64,000 nt of DNA from Candidatus Desulfovibrio kirbyi (GTDB taxonomy: Bacteria; Desulfobacterota; Desulfovibrionia; Desulfovibrionales; Desulfovibrionaceae): assembly GCA_013374015.1 (NCBI GenBank), contig BLLL01000002.1, positions 1 to 64,000 on the forward strand. The letters run 5' to 3'. Of the stretch, positions 1 through 7,429 are shown in pieces. Both the position numbers and the translations under genes were made by a program. A model generated the notes under the pieces. It was not told the origin of the DNA. It worked only from the letters and a program-made list of their open reading frames with translations, and did not search any database. Each line of letters begins with the position of its first letter. Positions within the stretch are counted from its first letter, which is position 1.

Positions 1-120
1 TTTTATGAGGAAGACGCACGAAGTACTGGACAAACAGTTGAGGAAATTAAAAAATCTCTTGATCTTAATAGTATTCCTCATGCACAACAGCTAGTTGAAA
101 ATTTGAGAGTAAAAGGGTAA
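1..120 (+). CDS. C-terminal end of an unidentified protein (partial)
   Basis: An open frame enters from the left edge and ends at TAA 118-120, giving the last 39 residues of a protein. The visible tail is hydrophilic and probably helical. The stretch with TGQTVEEIKKSL is loosely like the C-terminal helices of trigger factor or SurA-type chaperones, but it is too short to assign. It is followed by about 75 bases of AT-rich spacer before the next gene on the same strand. Confidence 0.45.
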   Translation, partial: FYEEDARSTGQTVEEIKKSLDLNSIPHAQQLVENLRVKG

Positions 121-196
121 CGGTTTCAGAAATATTGTAAGGTAGGTTCAAACTCTTAATGTATATTTAACAATTTTAACAAAGTAGGAGATGAGT

Positions 197-655
197 ATGA
201 AAGTTCTAAAGTGTGTGGTAATTGGTTTGTTTTTTGCCGTTTTGGTAGTGGTTTTTTGTTCTCAATATAGCCTCGCAGAGGAAACCCAAAATGGGGGTAG
301 AACAGATTATGCGATGCTTGATTCTAATGTCATTGATAGCGGTGTGCTTGTTGCACAGCTTGATGGTGAAAGGAAGTATAAATTATATAAGCGACCTCAC
401 CACAAGCGTCATATGAAACGCCATCATAACAAGCGTCGCCATCATATGGATAGGCGTCAGCACAGTGGTGGCAATCGTTACCATTATCAGAAAGGTAGTG
501 GCAAGCGTAGTTATCAGAAAGAAGACAGCACTGATAATAGTAGTGGTACACGTCAAGGGCGTTCAGGTCGTTCAGGTAGAACTCGCAGTGAACAGACAAA
601 TGAAACGCCGATAGTAGAAACACCTACTGTTGAAACACCAGCGGTAGTTGAGTAA
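197..655 (+). CDS. Small secreted His/Lys/Arg-rich protein of unknown function
   Basis: A 152-residue protein. I chose ATG 197 over ATG 191 because the ribosome-binding site GTAGGAG abuts 191 but lies six bases from 197. Residues 1-28 form a clear signal peptide (basic start, long Leu/Val core, cleavage near SLAEE). The mature part has a short acidic segment, then a very basic run with repeated HHKRH-like clusters (about residues 55-80), then a Gly/Arg/Ser region, and ends in repeated ETPxVETP units. The composition suggests metal, nucleic-acid or surface-polymer binding, but no family was recognised. It lies 24 bases upstream of a lipoprotein gene, so the two are probably co-transcribed. Confidence 0.7.
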   Translation: MKVLKCVVIGLFFAVLVVVFCSQYSLAEETQNGGRTDYAMLDSNVIDSGVLVAQLDGERKYKLYKRPHHKRHMKRHHNKRRHHMDRRQHSGGNRYHYQKGSGKRSYQKEDSTDNSSGTRQGRSGRSGRTRSEQTNETPIVETPTVETPAVVE

Positions 656-679
656 TTATTTAACGAAAAGGAGAGAGTC

Positions 680-1195
680 ATGAAACTGTTTTTGAGTTTG
701 CTTTGTTTGATGCTCTTGTCGAGCGGTTGCGTGATGGATCGCATGAACTTGGGCTTTAGGCGAGACAGAAGCGGCTATGATGATGACTATGACGGTTATG
801 CCTCTGGTAGTGTTGGTTACGCTAACCCTTATCCGATATATGCCGTACCTGCTTCGCAATTCGTATACCTCCAAGGACGTGGTGCTTATGATGATCAGTA
901 TGCAGAACATATGCGCCGTATGCGTCAGTGGGAATGGGAACGCGATTTGCACAATCAGCGGCGTATGCAGCACGAAAGGGAAATGGCACATAAACGTAGT
1001 ATGAACCAGCATCGGCCTGACCATAATAGGCAGCAGGTTCATCAGGGTCAGCAGCGCAACGAACAACGTCAACAAGTTCAACATCAGCAGCGTCAAGAAC
1101 GCAAGCAAGTAAAGTCTGATGATGAAGAGCAGAAACGTCAGCAAAATACAGGTGGCGGACAGCGTAACGATGGACGTCAGGGTCGCCGTAGTTAA
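680..1195 (+). CDS. Gln/Arg-rich lipoprotein of unknown function
   Basis: A 171-residue protein with a good ribosome-binding site (AAAAGGAGAG) before ATG 680. Residues 1-17 form a lipoprotein signal with lipobox LSSGC, so Cys17 is predicted to be lipidated. The mature chain has a Tyr/Asp/Gly-rich segment (about 30-60), an Arg/Met/Glu-rich probable helix (75-110) and a Gln/Arg/His-rich low-complexity tail. It resembles small envelope-stress or surface lipoproteins only in composition. It forms a likely two-gene unit with the secreted His-rich protein upstream and converges on the MATE gene. Confidence 0.75.
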   Translation: MKLFLSLLCLMLLSSGCVMDRMNLGFRRDRSGYDDDYDGYASGSVGYANPYPIYAVPASQFVYLQGRGAYDDQYAEHMRRMRQWEWERDLHNQRRMQHEREMAHKRSMNQHRPDHNRQQVHQGQQRNEQRQQVQHQQRQERKQVKSDDEEQKRQQNTGGGQRNDGRQGRRS

Positions 1196-1279
1196 AGTTT
1201 AATCAACCAATTAGGTTAGTATGCTGGCTTTTTACTTTTTGTAGGGAAGTACTATAACAATCAGCTGAATCAGTATTTA

Positions 1280-2686
1280 TTACCGCTGTATGCGAATCTG
1301 TATTTCAGCGTCATGCATTTTGTGCAAAAAGCGCACACGCGCGAGATAGCATGCGGCGCCGAAAGCCAGCGCCAGAATATAGGCAATCCAGAAGCCGGCC
1401 GGCCCCATGGCGGGAAGAATCAGGTCGGTGCGCGCCAGGGTGTAACCCAGTGTCAGCCCGACGCCCCAGTAGGAAAACAGGCAGACGTACAGGATAATGC
1501 GAGTGTCGTTGTACCCGCGCAGGATGCCGCAGCTTGTCGCCTGCAAGCCGTCCAGTACCTGATAGGCCGCTGTAAAAAGCAGAAGCCGCGTGGCAAGCTG
1601 TGCCACATCGGCGGAGTTGGTGTATGTCAGAGCGATGGCGTGGCGAAAGATAAGTGTGCCCGTTGCAATGCACAGGGCGAAAAATACGCTGAGGCATAGG
1701 GCGGCGCGCGCCGTGGCGCGCGCCTGTTTCGCCTGATTTGCGCCGAGGCAGTGCCCCACGCGGATGGCTGCGGCAATGCTCAGTGTCATCGGTAGCACAA
1801 AAACCAGTGTGGAAAAATTCATGGCAATCTGATGGCCGGCAACAATGGTAGAACCCAAGGGCGCCAGCAGAATGGCCGTTACCGCAAAGAGCGAAACCTC
1901 AAAAAACAGGGCGACGGCGTTGGGCAGGCCAACGCGCAGCACGCGTAGTGTGAGTGCCACGTCAAAGCGCGGCTGATCGTGCCGGCGCGCTTTGAAAAGC
2001 GGCATAAACAGGGGGCGCAGGGCATTGAACTGCGGCGCAAGGCGCGCGTACCAAATCATGCAGCAGGCCATAAACCAGAAACAGAGAGCTGTTGCCATGC
2101 CCGCGCCGGGAGCGCCGCGGGGAGCAAAGCCCAGTTTCCCGAAAATAAGCACATAATTACAAGGAATATTGAGTAAAAGACCAAGTATTCCGATGAGCAT
2201 GTCCGGGCGCGTACAGGAATGTCCTTCCAGAAAACCGCGCACGCTTACGTACAGCATAAATCCCGGCAGGCCGACGAGAACGGCCTTCAGATATTCCGCG
2301 GTAAGCCGCGCCATTTCCGGTTCAAGGCCAAACGATTCCACAAAGCGTGAAACAACATACAGAATGCCCATAAAAAGCATGCTCAACGCGCAGGCAAGGC
2401 AGATGCCCTGGCGCAGCAGATGGGCGGAGAGAGTGCGCTTTCCGGCTCCCGCCAGTTGGGCCGTGAGCGGCGGCAGGGCAAAGAGGACGCCGGCTGCGAG
2501 CAGGCTCAACGGCATCCAGATTGAGGAGGCTACGGCAACGGCGGCCATATGTTCGCGTCCGGCGTGGCCTGTCATGACCGTGTCCGTGACGCTCATGCCG
2601 ATATGGGAAAGTTGGGCGACAAATACTGGAATCCCCAGCGCGCAGATGCGCTTGGCCTCGGCCTTGACAAAGAAATTGTCCGGCAT
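1280..2686 (-). CDS. MATE family multidrug/sodium antiporter
   Basis: A 468-residue inner-membrane exporter. MATE transporters use a Na+ or H+ gradient to expel cationic drugs and metabolites. The sequence shows about twelve hydrophobic segments in two similar halves, and an N-terminal block (PVFVAQLSHIGMSVTDTVMT) typical of the NorM/MdtK branch, with length usual for the family. ATG 2686 lies two bases after the mqnD stop (TGATCATG arrangement) with no strong ribosome-binding site of its own, so translation is probably coupled to mqnD. The substrate cannot be read from sequence. Confidence 0.9.
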   Translation of the reverse strand: MPDNFFVKAEAKRICALGIPVFVAQLSHIGMSVTDTVMTGHAGREHMAAVAVASSIWMPLSLLAAGVLFALPPLTAQLAGAGKRTLSAHLLRQGICLACALSMLFMGILYVVSRFVESFGLEPEMARLTAEYLKAVLVGLPGFMLYVSVRGFLEGHSCTRPDMLIGILGLLLNIPCNYVLIFGKLGFAPRGAPGAGMATALCFWFMACCMIWYARLAPQFNALRPLFMPLFKARRHDQPRFDVALTLRVLRVGLPNAVALFFEVSLFAVTAILLAPLGSTIVAGHQIAMNFSTLVFVLPMTLSIAAAIRVGHCLGANQAKQARATARAALCLSVFFALCIATGTLIFRHAIALTYTNSADVAQLATRLLLFTAAYQVLDGLQATSCGILRGYNDTRIILYVCLFSYWGVGLTLGYTLARTDLILPAMGPAGFWIAYILALAFGAACYLARVRFLHKMHDAEIQIRIQR

Positions 2687-2688
2687 GA

Positions 2689-3519
2689 TCAGGAAAGAAA
2701 CAGACCTTCAGCGGGCAGTTGCAGGCCATGGAGCGCAGCCGCCCTGCCCGCGAGCGTTGCAATGGCCGCGCGTCCCTGCGGCCCGAGGTCAAGGCTGAAG
2801 TCTGTCACAAAAGTGGCGATGTGCGCCCGGGTCACATCTTCGTCCATTTCCTGGGCATGGGCGCGTATAAAATTTCTGGAATCTTCCGGGTGGGCGCGCG
2901 CGTGTGCGAGGCTTGCGGCTATGGCCGTTTGCATATCCCCGGCAACCGGCAGGTCGCGCCGCGCGGCAATAACGCCCAAGGGAAGGGGAATGCGAAATGT
3001 TCCCTCCCACCATTCTCCCATATCCAGAATGTTTTTGAGGCCCATCCGCTCATAGGTAAATCGGCCTTCGTGGATGATAATGCCCATGTCCACATCGCCG
3101 CGGGATACTGCGGGCATAATTTCGTTGAAGAGCAGGTGGATTCGGGGACCCTGAAAGCCGCCGTGCATATCAAGCAGCAGATTTGCCGTGGTGAACGCGC
3201 CCGGTGTTGCCATGCGCGCCGTGCGCCACGCTTGTTGCGGCAGGTCTTCGCGTGCCACTACAAGAGGCCCGCAGCTCCAGCCAAGCGCCGCGCCGGCGTT
3301 GAGCAGGACATAGCCGCGCATGATGTGGGGCACGACGCCCAGGGAAATTTTTGTGATGTCAAGCTGTTGTTGCCGAGCAAGAGCGTTCAGTTCTTCAACA
3401 TCGGCAAAATGTGGGACAATCGGCGCCGCCAGCGCCGGCACAAGTCCGTGCAGCAGGGCGTGAAAAATGAAGGTGTCGTTGGGGCAGGGGGAAAGCCCGA
3501 GAGAGATCTGCGTGGTCAT
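2689..3519 (-). CDS. mqnD: 1,4-dihydroxy-6-naphthoate synthase MqnD
   Basis: A 276-residue cytoplasmic enzyme of the futalosine menaquinone pathway. MqnD converts the cyclic dehypoxanthinyl futalosine made by MqnC into 1,4-dihydroxy-6-naphthoate. The diagnostic N-terminal motif SPCPNDTFIFHAL is present, and the periplasmic-binding-protein-like fold is intact and of normal length. The start at ATG 3519 faces mqnE across a 49-base gap, so the two arms of the pathway are divergently transcribed. The MATE gene follows directly. MqnA and MqnB are not in this window. Confidence 0.92.
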   Translation of the reverse strand: MTTQISLGLSPCPNDTFIFHALLHGLVPALAAPIVPHFADVEELNALARQQQLDITKISLGVVPHIMRGYVLLNAGAALGWSCGPLVVAREDLPQQAWRTARMATPGAFTTANLLLDMHGGFQGPRIHLLFNEIMPAVSRGDVDMGIIIHEGRFTYERMGLKNILDMGEWWEGTFRIPLPLGVIAARRDLPVAGDMQTAIAASLAHARAHPEDSRNFIRAHAQEMDEDVTRAHIATFVTDFSLDLGPQGRAAIATLAGRAAALHGLQLPAEGLFLS

Positions 3520-3568
3520 TGTGTTTGCATTGACAAGCTGTGTGGGCCAGTTTACAGAGTGCGTTATA

Positions 3569-4693
3569 ATGTTTACTGCTGAATATTACGATGCGCGCGG
3601 GCTTTTGTCCATCTATAAAAAAGTGACATCCGGCGAACGGTTGAATTTTGAGGACGGAATCGGCCTTTTCAACTGTCCCGATCTTGCCGCTGTGGGTGCC
3701 CTTGCCCACCATGCGCGCACCGCCCTGCACGGCGACGCCGTTTATTATGTTGTCAACCGGCAGATCAATTATACAAATGTTTGCGTTAACAACTGTATTT
3801 TCTGCGCTTTTCGGCGTGATTCGGAAAGCGATGATGGAGCTTTTGCCCTGAGCGCGCAGGATATTCTGCAGCGTGTGCGCGCTGCCCACGACAGCCTGTC
3901 GCGTCTGGACGAGCTGCACATTGTGGGCGGTTGCCATCCCGCGCTGCCGCTGTCCTGGTTTGAGGCTCTGCTGCGCGCCGTGTGCGGCGACTATCCCGAT
4001 CTTCCGATCAAGGCCTTCACGCCTGTGGAAATCGCGCATTTCGCCAAGCTTGCAGGCATAAGCACCCACACAGTACTCCAACGCCTCAAGGCCGCCGGTT
4101 TGGCAATGATGCCCGGCGGGGGCGCTGAAATTTTTGACGAAAATCTGCGGACGCGGCTGTGCCCGCGCAAGGCCGATGCCGAAGACTGGCTGCGCATTTC
4201 CGGGGAGGCGCATTCTCTCGGGATCAAAACAAACTGCACCATGTTGTTCGGGCATTTGGAAACCTGCGCGCAACGAGTTGACCATCTTTGCCGTTTGCGC
4301 GAACAGCAGGACAAAAGCGGTGGGTTTGCCTGTTTTATACCCCTGCCTTTTTTGATGGAAAACAGCGCCCTCAAGTTGCCCGAAGCGCAGTCCGGCCAGA
4401 TTCGCGGACTTGACCAGTTACGAACTGTGGCCGTTGCGCGGCTTATGCTGGACAATATCCCGCATATTAAGGCTTATTGGGTCATGCTGGGAGAAAAGAC
4501 CGCCCAGACGGCGCTCTGGTACGGTGCCGACGATCTGGACGGCACCATTATTGAGGAACACATAGGGCATATGGCCGGCGCGCATTCGGCAAACGGCATG
4601 ACGTTGCGCGAACTGGAAAGCATGATTCGTCTGTCAGGCTTCAGGCCTGTGCGGCGCAACGCTGTTTTTGACGCGCTGGAATCAGGACAGTGA
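3569..4693 (+). CDS. mqnE: Aminofutalosine synthase MqnE (radical SAM)
   Basis: A radical SAM enzyme that joins the chorismate-derived enolpyruvyl benzoate to adenosyl to give aminofutalosine, the first committed adenosylated step of the futalosine pathway. The 4Fe-4S ligands are C72, C76 and C79 (CVNNCIFC), followed by the glycine-rich barrel pattern of the family. I place the start at ATG 3569 (374 residues), because the conserved domain begins right there (YYDARGLLSIYKKV); in-frame sequence upstream to 3467 is open but lacks family similarity. The stop overlaps the GTG of mqnC (GTGA). Confidence 0.92.
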   Translation: MFTAEYYDARGLLSIYKKVTSGERLNFEDGIGLFNCPDLAAVGALAHHARTALHGDAVYYVVNRQINYTNVCVNNCIFCAFRRDSESDDGAFALSAQDILQRVRAAHDSLSRLDELHIVGGCHPALPLSWFEALLRAVCGDYPDLPIKAFTPVEIAHFAKLAGISTHTVLQRLKAAGLAMMPGGGAEIFDENLRTRLCPRKADAEDWLRISGEAHSLGIKTNCTMLFGHLETCAQRVDHLCRLREQQDKSGGFACFIPLPFLMENSALKLPEAQSGQIRGLDQLRTVAVARLMLDNIPHIKAYWVMLGEKTAQTALWYGADDLDGTIIEEHIGHMAGAHSANGMTLRELESMIRLSGFRPVRRNAVFDALESGQ

Positions 4694-5804
4694 CAGCCGG
4701 CAATGCTCACAGTGCGCTTGAAGAAAGCGCTGCCGTTCTGGACGCCGCGGCTCGCGCCGTGCGCGGTTGTCGCCTTGATCGCACGGACGCGGACACGCTG
4801 TATTACAGGGCTTCCCTGCACACTCTGGCCGCGCTGGCGCATGCGGCGCGGTTGCGCCTGCATCCGGAACCGGTCGTGACTTATGTGGGCGACCGTAATA
4901 TCAACTATTCCAATATTTGTGTGTGCGGCTGCCGTTTCTGCGCGTTTTATCATCCGCCGCAAAGTTCTGGGGGCTATGTGATCAGCCGGGAGGCGATGGC
5001 GGAAAAAATTGAGGAAACATTGCGCCTTGGCGGCACGCAGATTTTGCTGCAAGGCGGCCACCATCCAGGTCTGCCCCTGGAATGGTATGAGGATTTGCTG
5101 CGGTGGCTGCGGGAAACTTGGCCTGCCTTGCACATTCACGCCTTTTCCCCTCCCGAGATTGTGTTCTGGGCGGAAAAGTCCGGCATGACAACGGCGGAGG
5201 TGCTCCGGCGTCTCAAGAACGCGGGTCTGCATTCTCTGCCCGGCGGCGGAGCGGAAGTGCTGCACAATGAGGTGCGGGCGCGTGTTTCCCCCAACAAGTG
5301 TTCCGCCGACCAGTGGCTGGCCGTTATGGAGCAGGCGCATGCATTGGGCCTGCGCACTACGGCCACCATGATGTTCGGGCATGAGGAGGAACCCCGCCAC
5401 CGGCTTGATCATCTTTTTGCCGTGCGGCAAACGCAGGATAAAACTCACGGATTTACCGCCTTTATTCCCTGGACATTTCAGCCGAAACACACGCGCATTC
5501 AGTGTATTCCGTTGCCGGCGCCGGCCTATCTGCGTTTGCTGGCGATTTCCCGTCTTGTGCTGGACAATGTGTCGAATATTCAGGCTTCCTGGGTAACAAT
5601 GGGACCGCAAACGGCGCAACTGGCGCTTTTTTATGGCGCGAATGATTTCGGCTCACTGATGATTGAAGAAAATGTCATCGCCGCCGCGGGAGTGTCGTAT
5701 ACGCTGAAGCGTGACGAGATATGCAGAATCATCCGCGCCGCCGGCTTTGAGCCGGTGCAGCGCACGATGGACTACAGGGCGGTCAGAAATGAACAATATA
5801 AAAT

Positions 5805-5826
<22 letters not shown>
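4690..5826 (+). CDS. mqnC: Cyclic dehypoxanthinyl futalosine synthase MqnC (radical SAM)
   Basis: The radical SAM cyclase of the futalosine pathway, which forms the spiro ring of cyclic dehypoxanthinyl futalosine. The cluster motif is C77-x3-C81-x2-C84 within NICVCGCRFCAFYHPP. At 378 residues it is the expected length. The GTG start overlaps the mqnE stop by three bases, so the pair is translationally coupled. Its last seven codons run into the 3' end of the oppositely oriented tRNA-Cys gene, with the TGA at 5824-5826 inside the tRNA sequence. Confidence 0.92.
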
Positions 5827-5878
<52 letters not shown>

Positions 5879-5930
5879 ACTGTCTTAAAATACGCAACCA
5901 CGCTCTACGTATTTTTATGCTCTTTAATAC

Positions 5931-6005
<75 letters not shown>

Positions 6006-6082
6006 TCAAAGATAGATTATCTACGCCCCACCCTGTGTGTTTGTCAAGTGTCTCCCCGATTGGGCAGTGTCATTCAATTCTT

Positions 6083-6381
6083 GATTTTTTAGAAAAAAGT
6101 AGAGGGGATGACACAGGAAGCATTGGCGGTATTCTGGGAATTGCCAACGGATACCATGTCCCGTATGGAAAAAGGCCGCTTTGCTCCAAAGATGGGACGA
6201 TTGCCGGATATTTGCCGATGCTCTTGGTTGCAGCGTTGCCGATCTATTTCGTGAAGCAGATGAAAAGGCTGCTGATAAGGCTTCAACCATAGCCGAAATT
6301 TTGAAACCTCTGCCAGATACAGCCTAGGAAGCTCTTGTCGGATTAATACGACAAGCAGCCAGTGTTATGCTGAAGCATTAA
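6083..6381 (+). pseudogene. Broken XRE-family HTH regulator
   Basis: Fragments of a helix-turn-helix regulator can be read by switching frames. One frame gives FLEKSRG, the next gives MTQEALAVFWELPTDTMSRM and EKGRFAPKMGRL (from ATG 6108), and after a further shift near 6205 the protein resumes as FADALGCSVADLFREADEKA, ending PLPDTA at an in-frame TAG. The same frame continues after the TAG as EALVGLIRQAASVMLKH to TAA 6381. Two frameshifts and one nonsense codon make it non-functional. Such regulators often accompany restriction-modification systems, and the type I system lies just to the right. Confidence 0.75.
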
Positions 6382-6412
6382 CTGTCGCTGCAATTGTTAC
6401 ATTCGTACATTG

Positions 6413-7390
6413 CTAAATCTTTGTATAGTGTTTATCAAACTCTAGCAATATATTGGTACTATAAAAAGTTTTCTTAGCACTTTTTGGATTTCCAGGGTCT
6501 AAAAAGTTGATATGAAACAATGATTCATCGTTATTCATGCCCTTTCTTATGGAATGATATTTTCGGTCTGCCTTAAAATTTATATATCTATCACGGCATC
6601 TTTTTGTTAACTCTGCATAATCCCACGGATGTCGTTCACGGACTTGTTCTTGAGTCAGTCTAATAGCTAGAGCATTTGTGTCATTTGTGATTTTTGCTTT
6701 AAGAGAATCTTTTACCTTTGATCGTGTAAATACAACTTGGACATTTACAGTAACAGAATACCGAGATGATGGATCAACATTATTGTTATCAATATCTTCA
6801 AGAAAGTCCAAAAATTTTCTTTCAGCTATATTGAGCAACATCCCCTCAACATTAGCAGGCATACTAATAAAAGCTAGCGGCATGAGATGTAGTTCAAATT
6901 CTGAAAGGGAACGATTAAACCATTCTTGTATTGCTGCTGCAAAATTCTTAACACAAGCAGCACCTATTTTATACAGACGAATCCTAAAATATTGATTTTT
7001 ATTATAAAAATGTATAGATGAATTTCTGAATTCAAGTAATATTTCAATATTTTTCCAAGCATGTATATCAAATAATTTTTCTTCAATTAATTTTTTTGCC
7101 AAATAGTCCATTGCATGTGTAATATAATTATTTGAACGTGAAAGTTTAAATGTAGCCTTTTTGGAAGCTAAACCATCTTTATTATTTTTCTTTTCTCGAA
7201 CATAAAGGCTATTTTCTTTATTATTGTTATATATCAGCCATTTCGATTTTAATAATAGTTCCCAAGCATTAATTGCAAGGATTGCAAAAGCCTCGGCACG
7301 ATAAGCAAAACTTGGTTTATTATAAATCTCAATGGCAGCTACCATTGCAGCTATTGATTTTTCAAGCAAATCTTTAGAACGAGACTTCAT
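6413..7390 (-). CDS. DUF3644 family protein with HEPN-type RNase motif
   Basis: A 325-residue protein whose N-terminal part (LLEKSIAAMVAAIEIYNKP, then AINAWELLLKSK) matches the DUF3644 family, recurrent in defence islands. Residues 122-127 read RNSSIH, an R-x4-H motif preceded by a helix, which is the catalytic signature of HEPN ribonucleases; the assignment to HEPN is my inference. The C-terminal 150 residues were not recognised. It is the last gene in the hsdM-hsdS-hsdR direction, 39 bases after hsdR, and strongly AT-rich. A role as an abortive-infection effector or guard linked to the restriction system is plausible but unproven. Confidence 0.72.
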   Translation of the reverse strand: MKSRSKDLLEKSIAAMVAAIEIYNKPSFAYRAEAFAILAINAWELLLKSKWLIYNNNKENSLYVREKKNNKDGLASKKATFKLSRSNNYITHAMDYLAKKLIEEKLFDIHAWKNIEILLEFRNSSIHFYNKNQYFRIRLYKIGAACVKNFAAAIQEWFNRSLSEFELHLMPLAFISMPANVEGMLLNIAERKFLDFLEDIDNNNVDPSSRYSVTVNVQVVFTRSKVKDSLKAKITNDTNALAIRLTQEQVRERHPWDYAELTKRCRDRYINFKADRKYHSIRKGMNNDESLFHINFLDPGNPKSAKKTFYSTNILLEFDKHYTKI

Positions 7391-7429
7391 ACCCTTGATA
7401 CTCCAAGTATAGCAAACCTATTCTCTTTT

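Noticed and set aside
3467..3568. N-terminal extension of MqnE
   Set aside because: It overlaps the start of divergent mqnD and has no family similarity.
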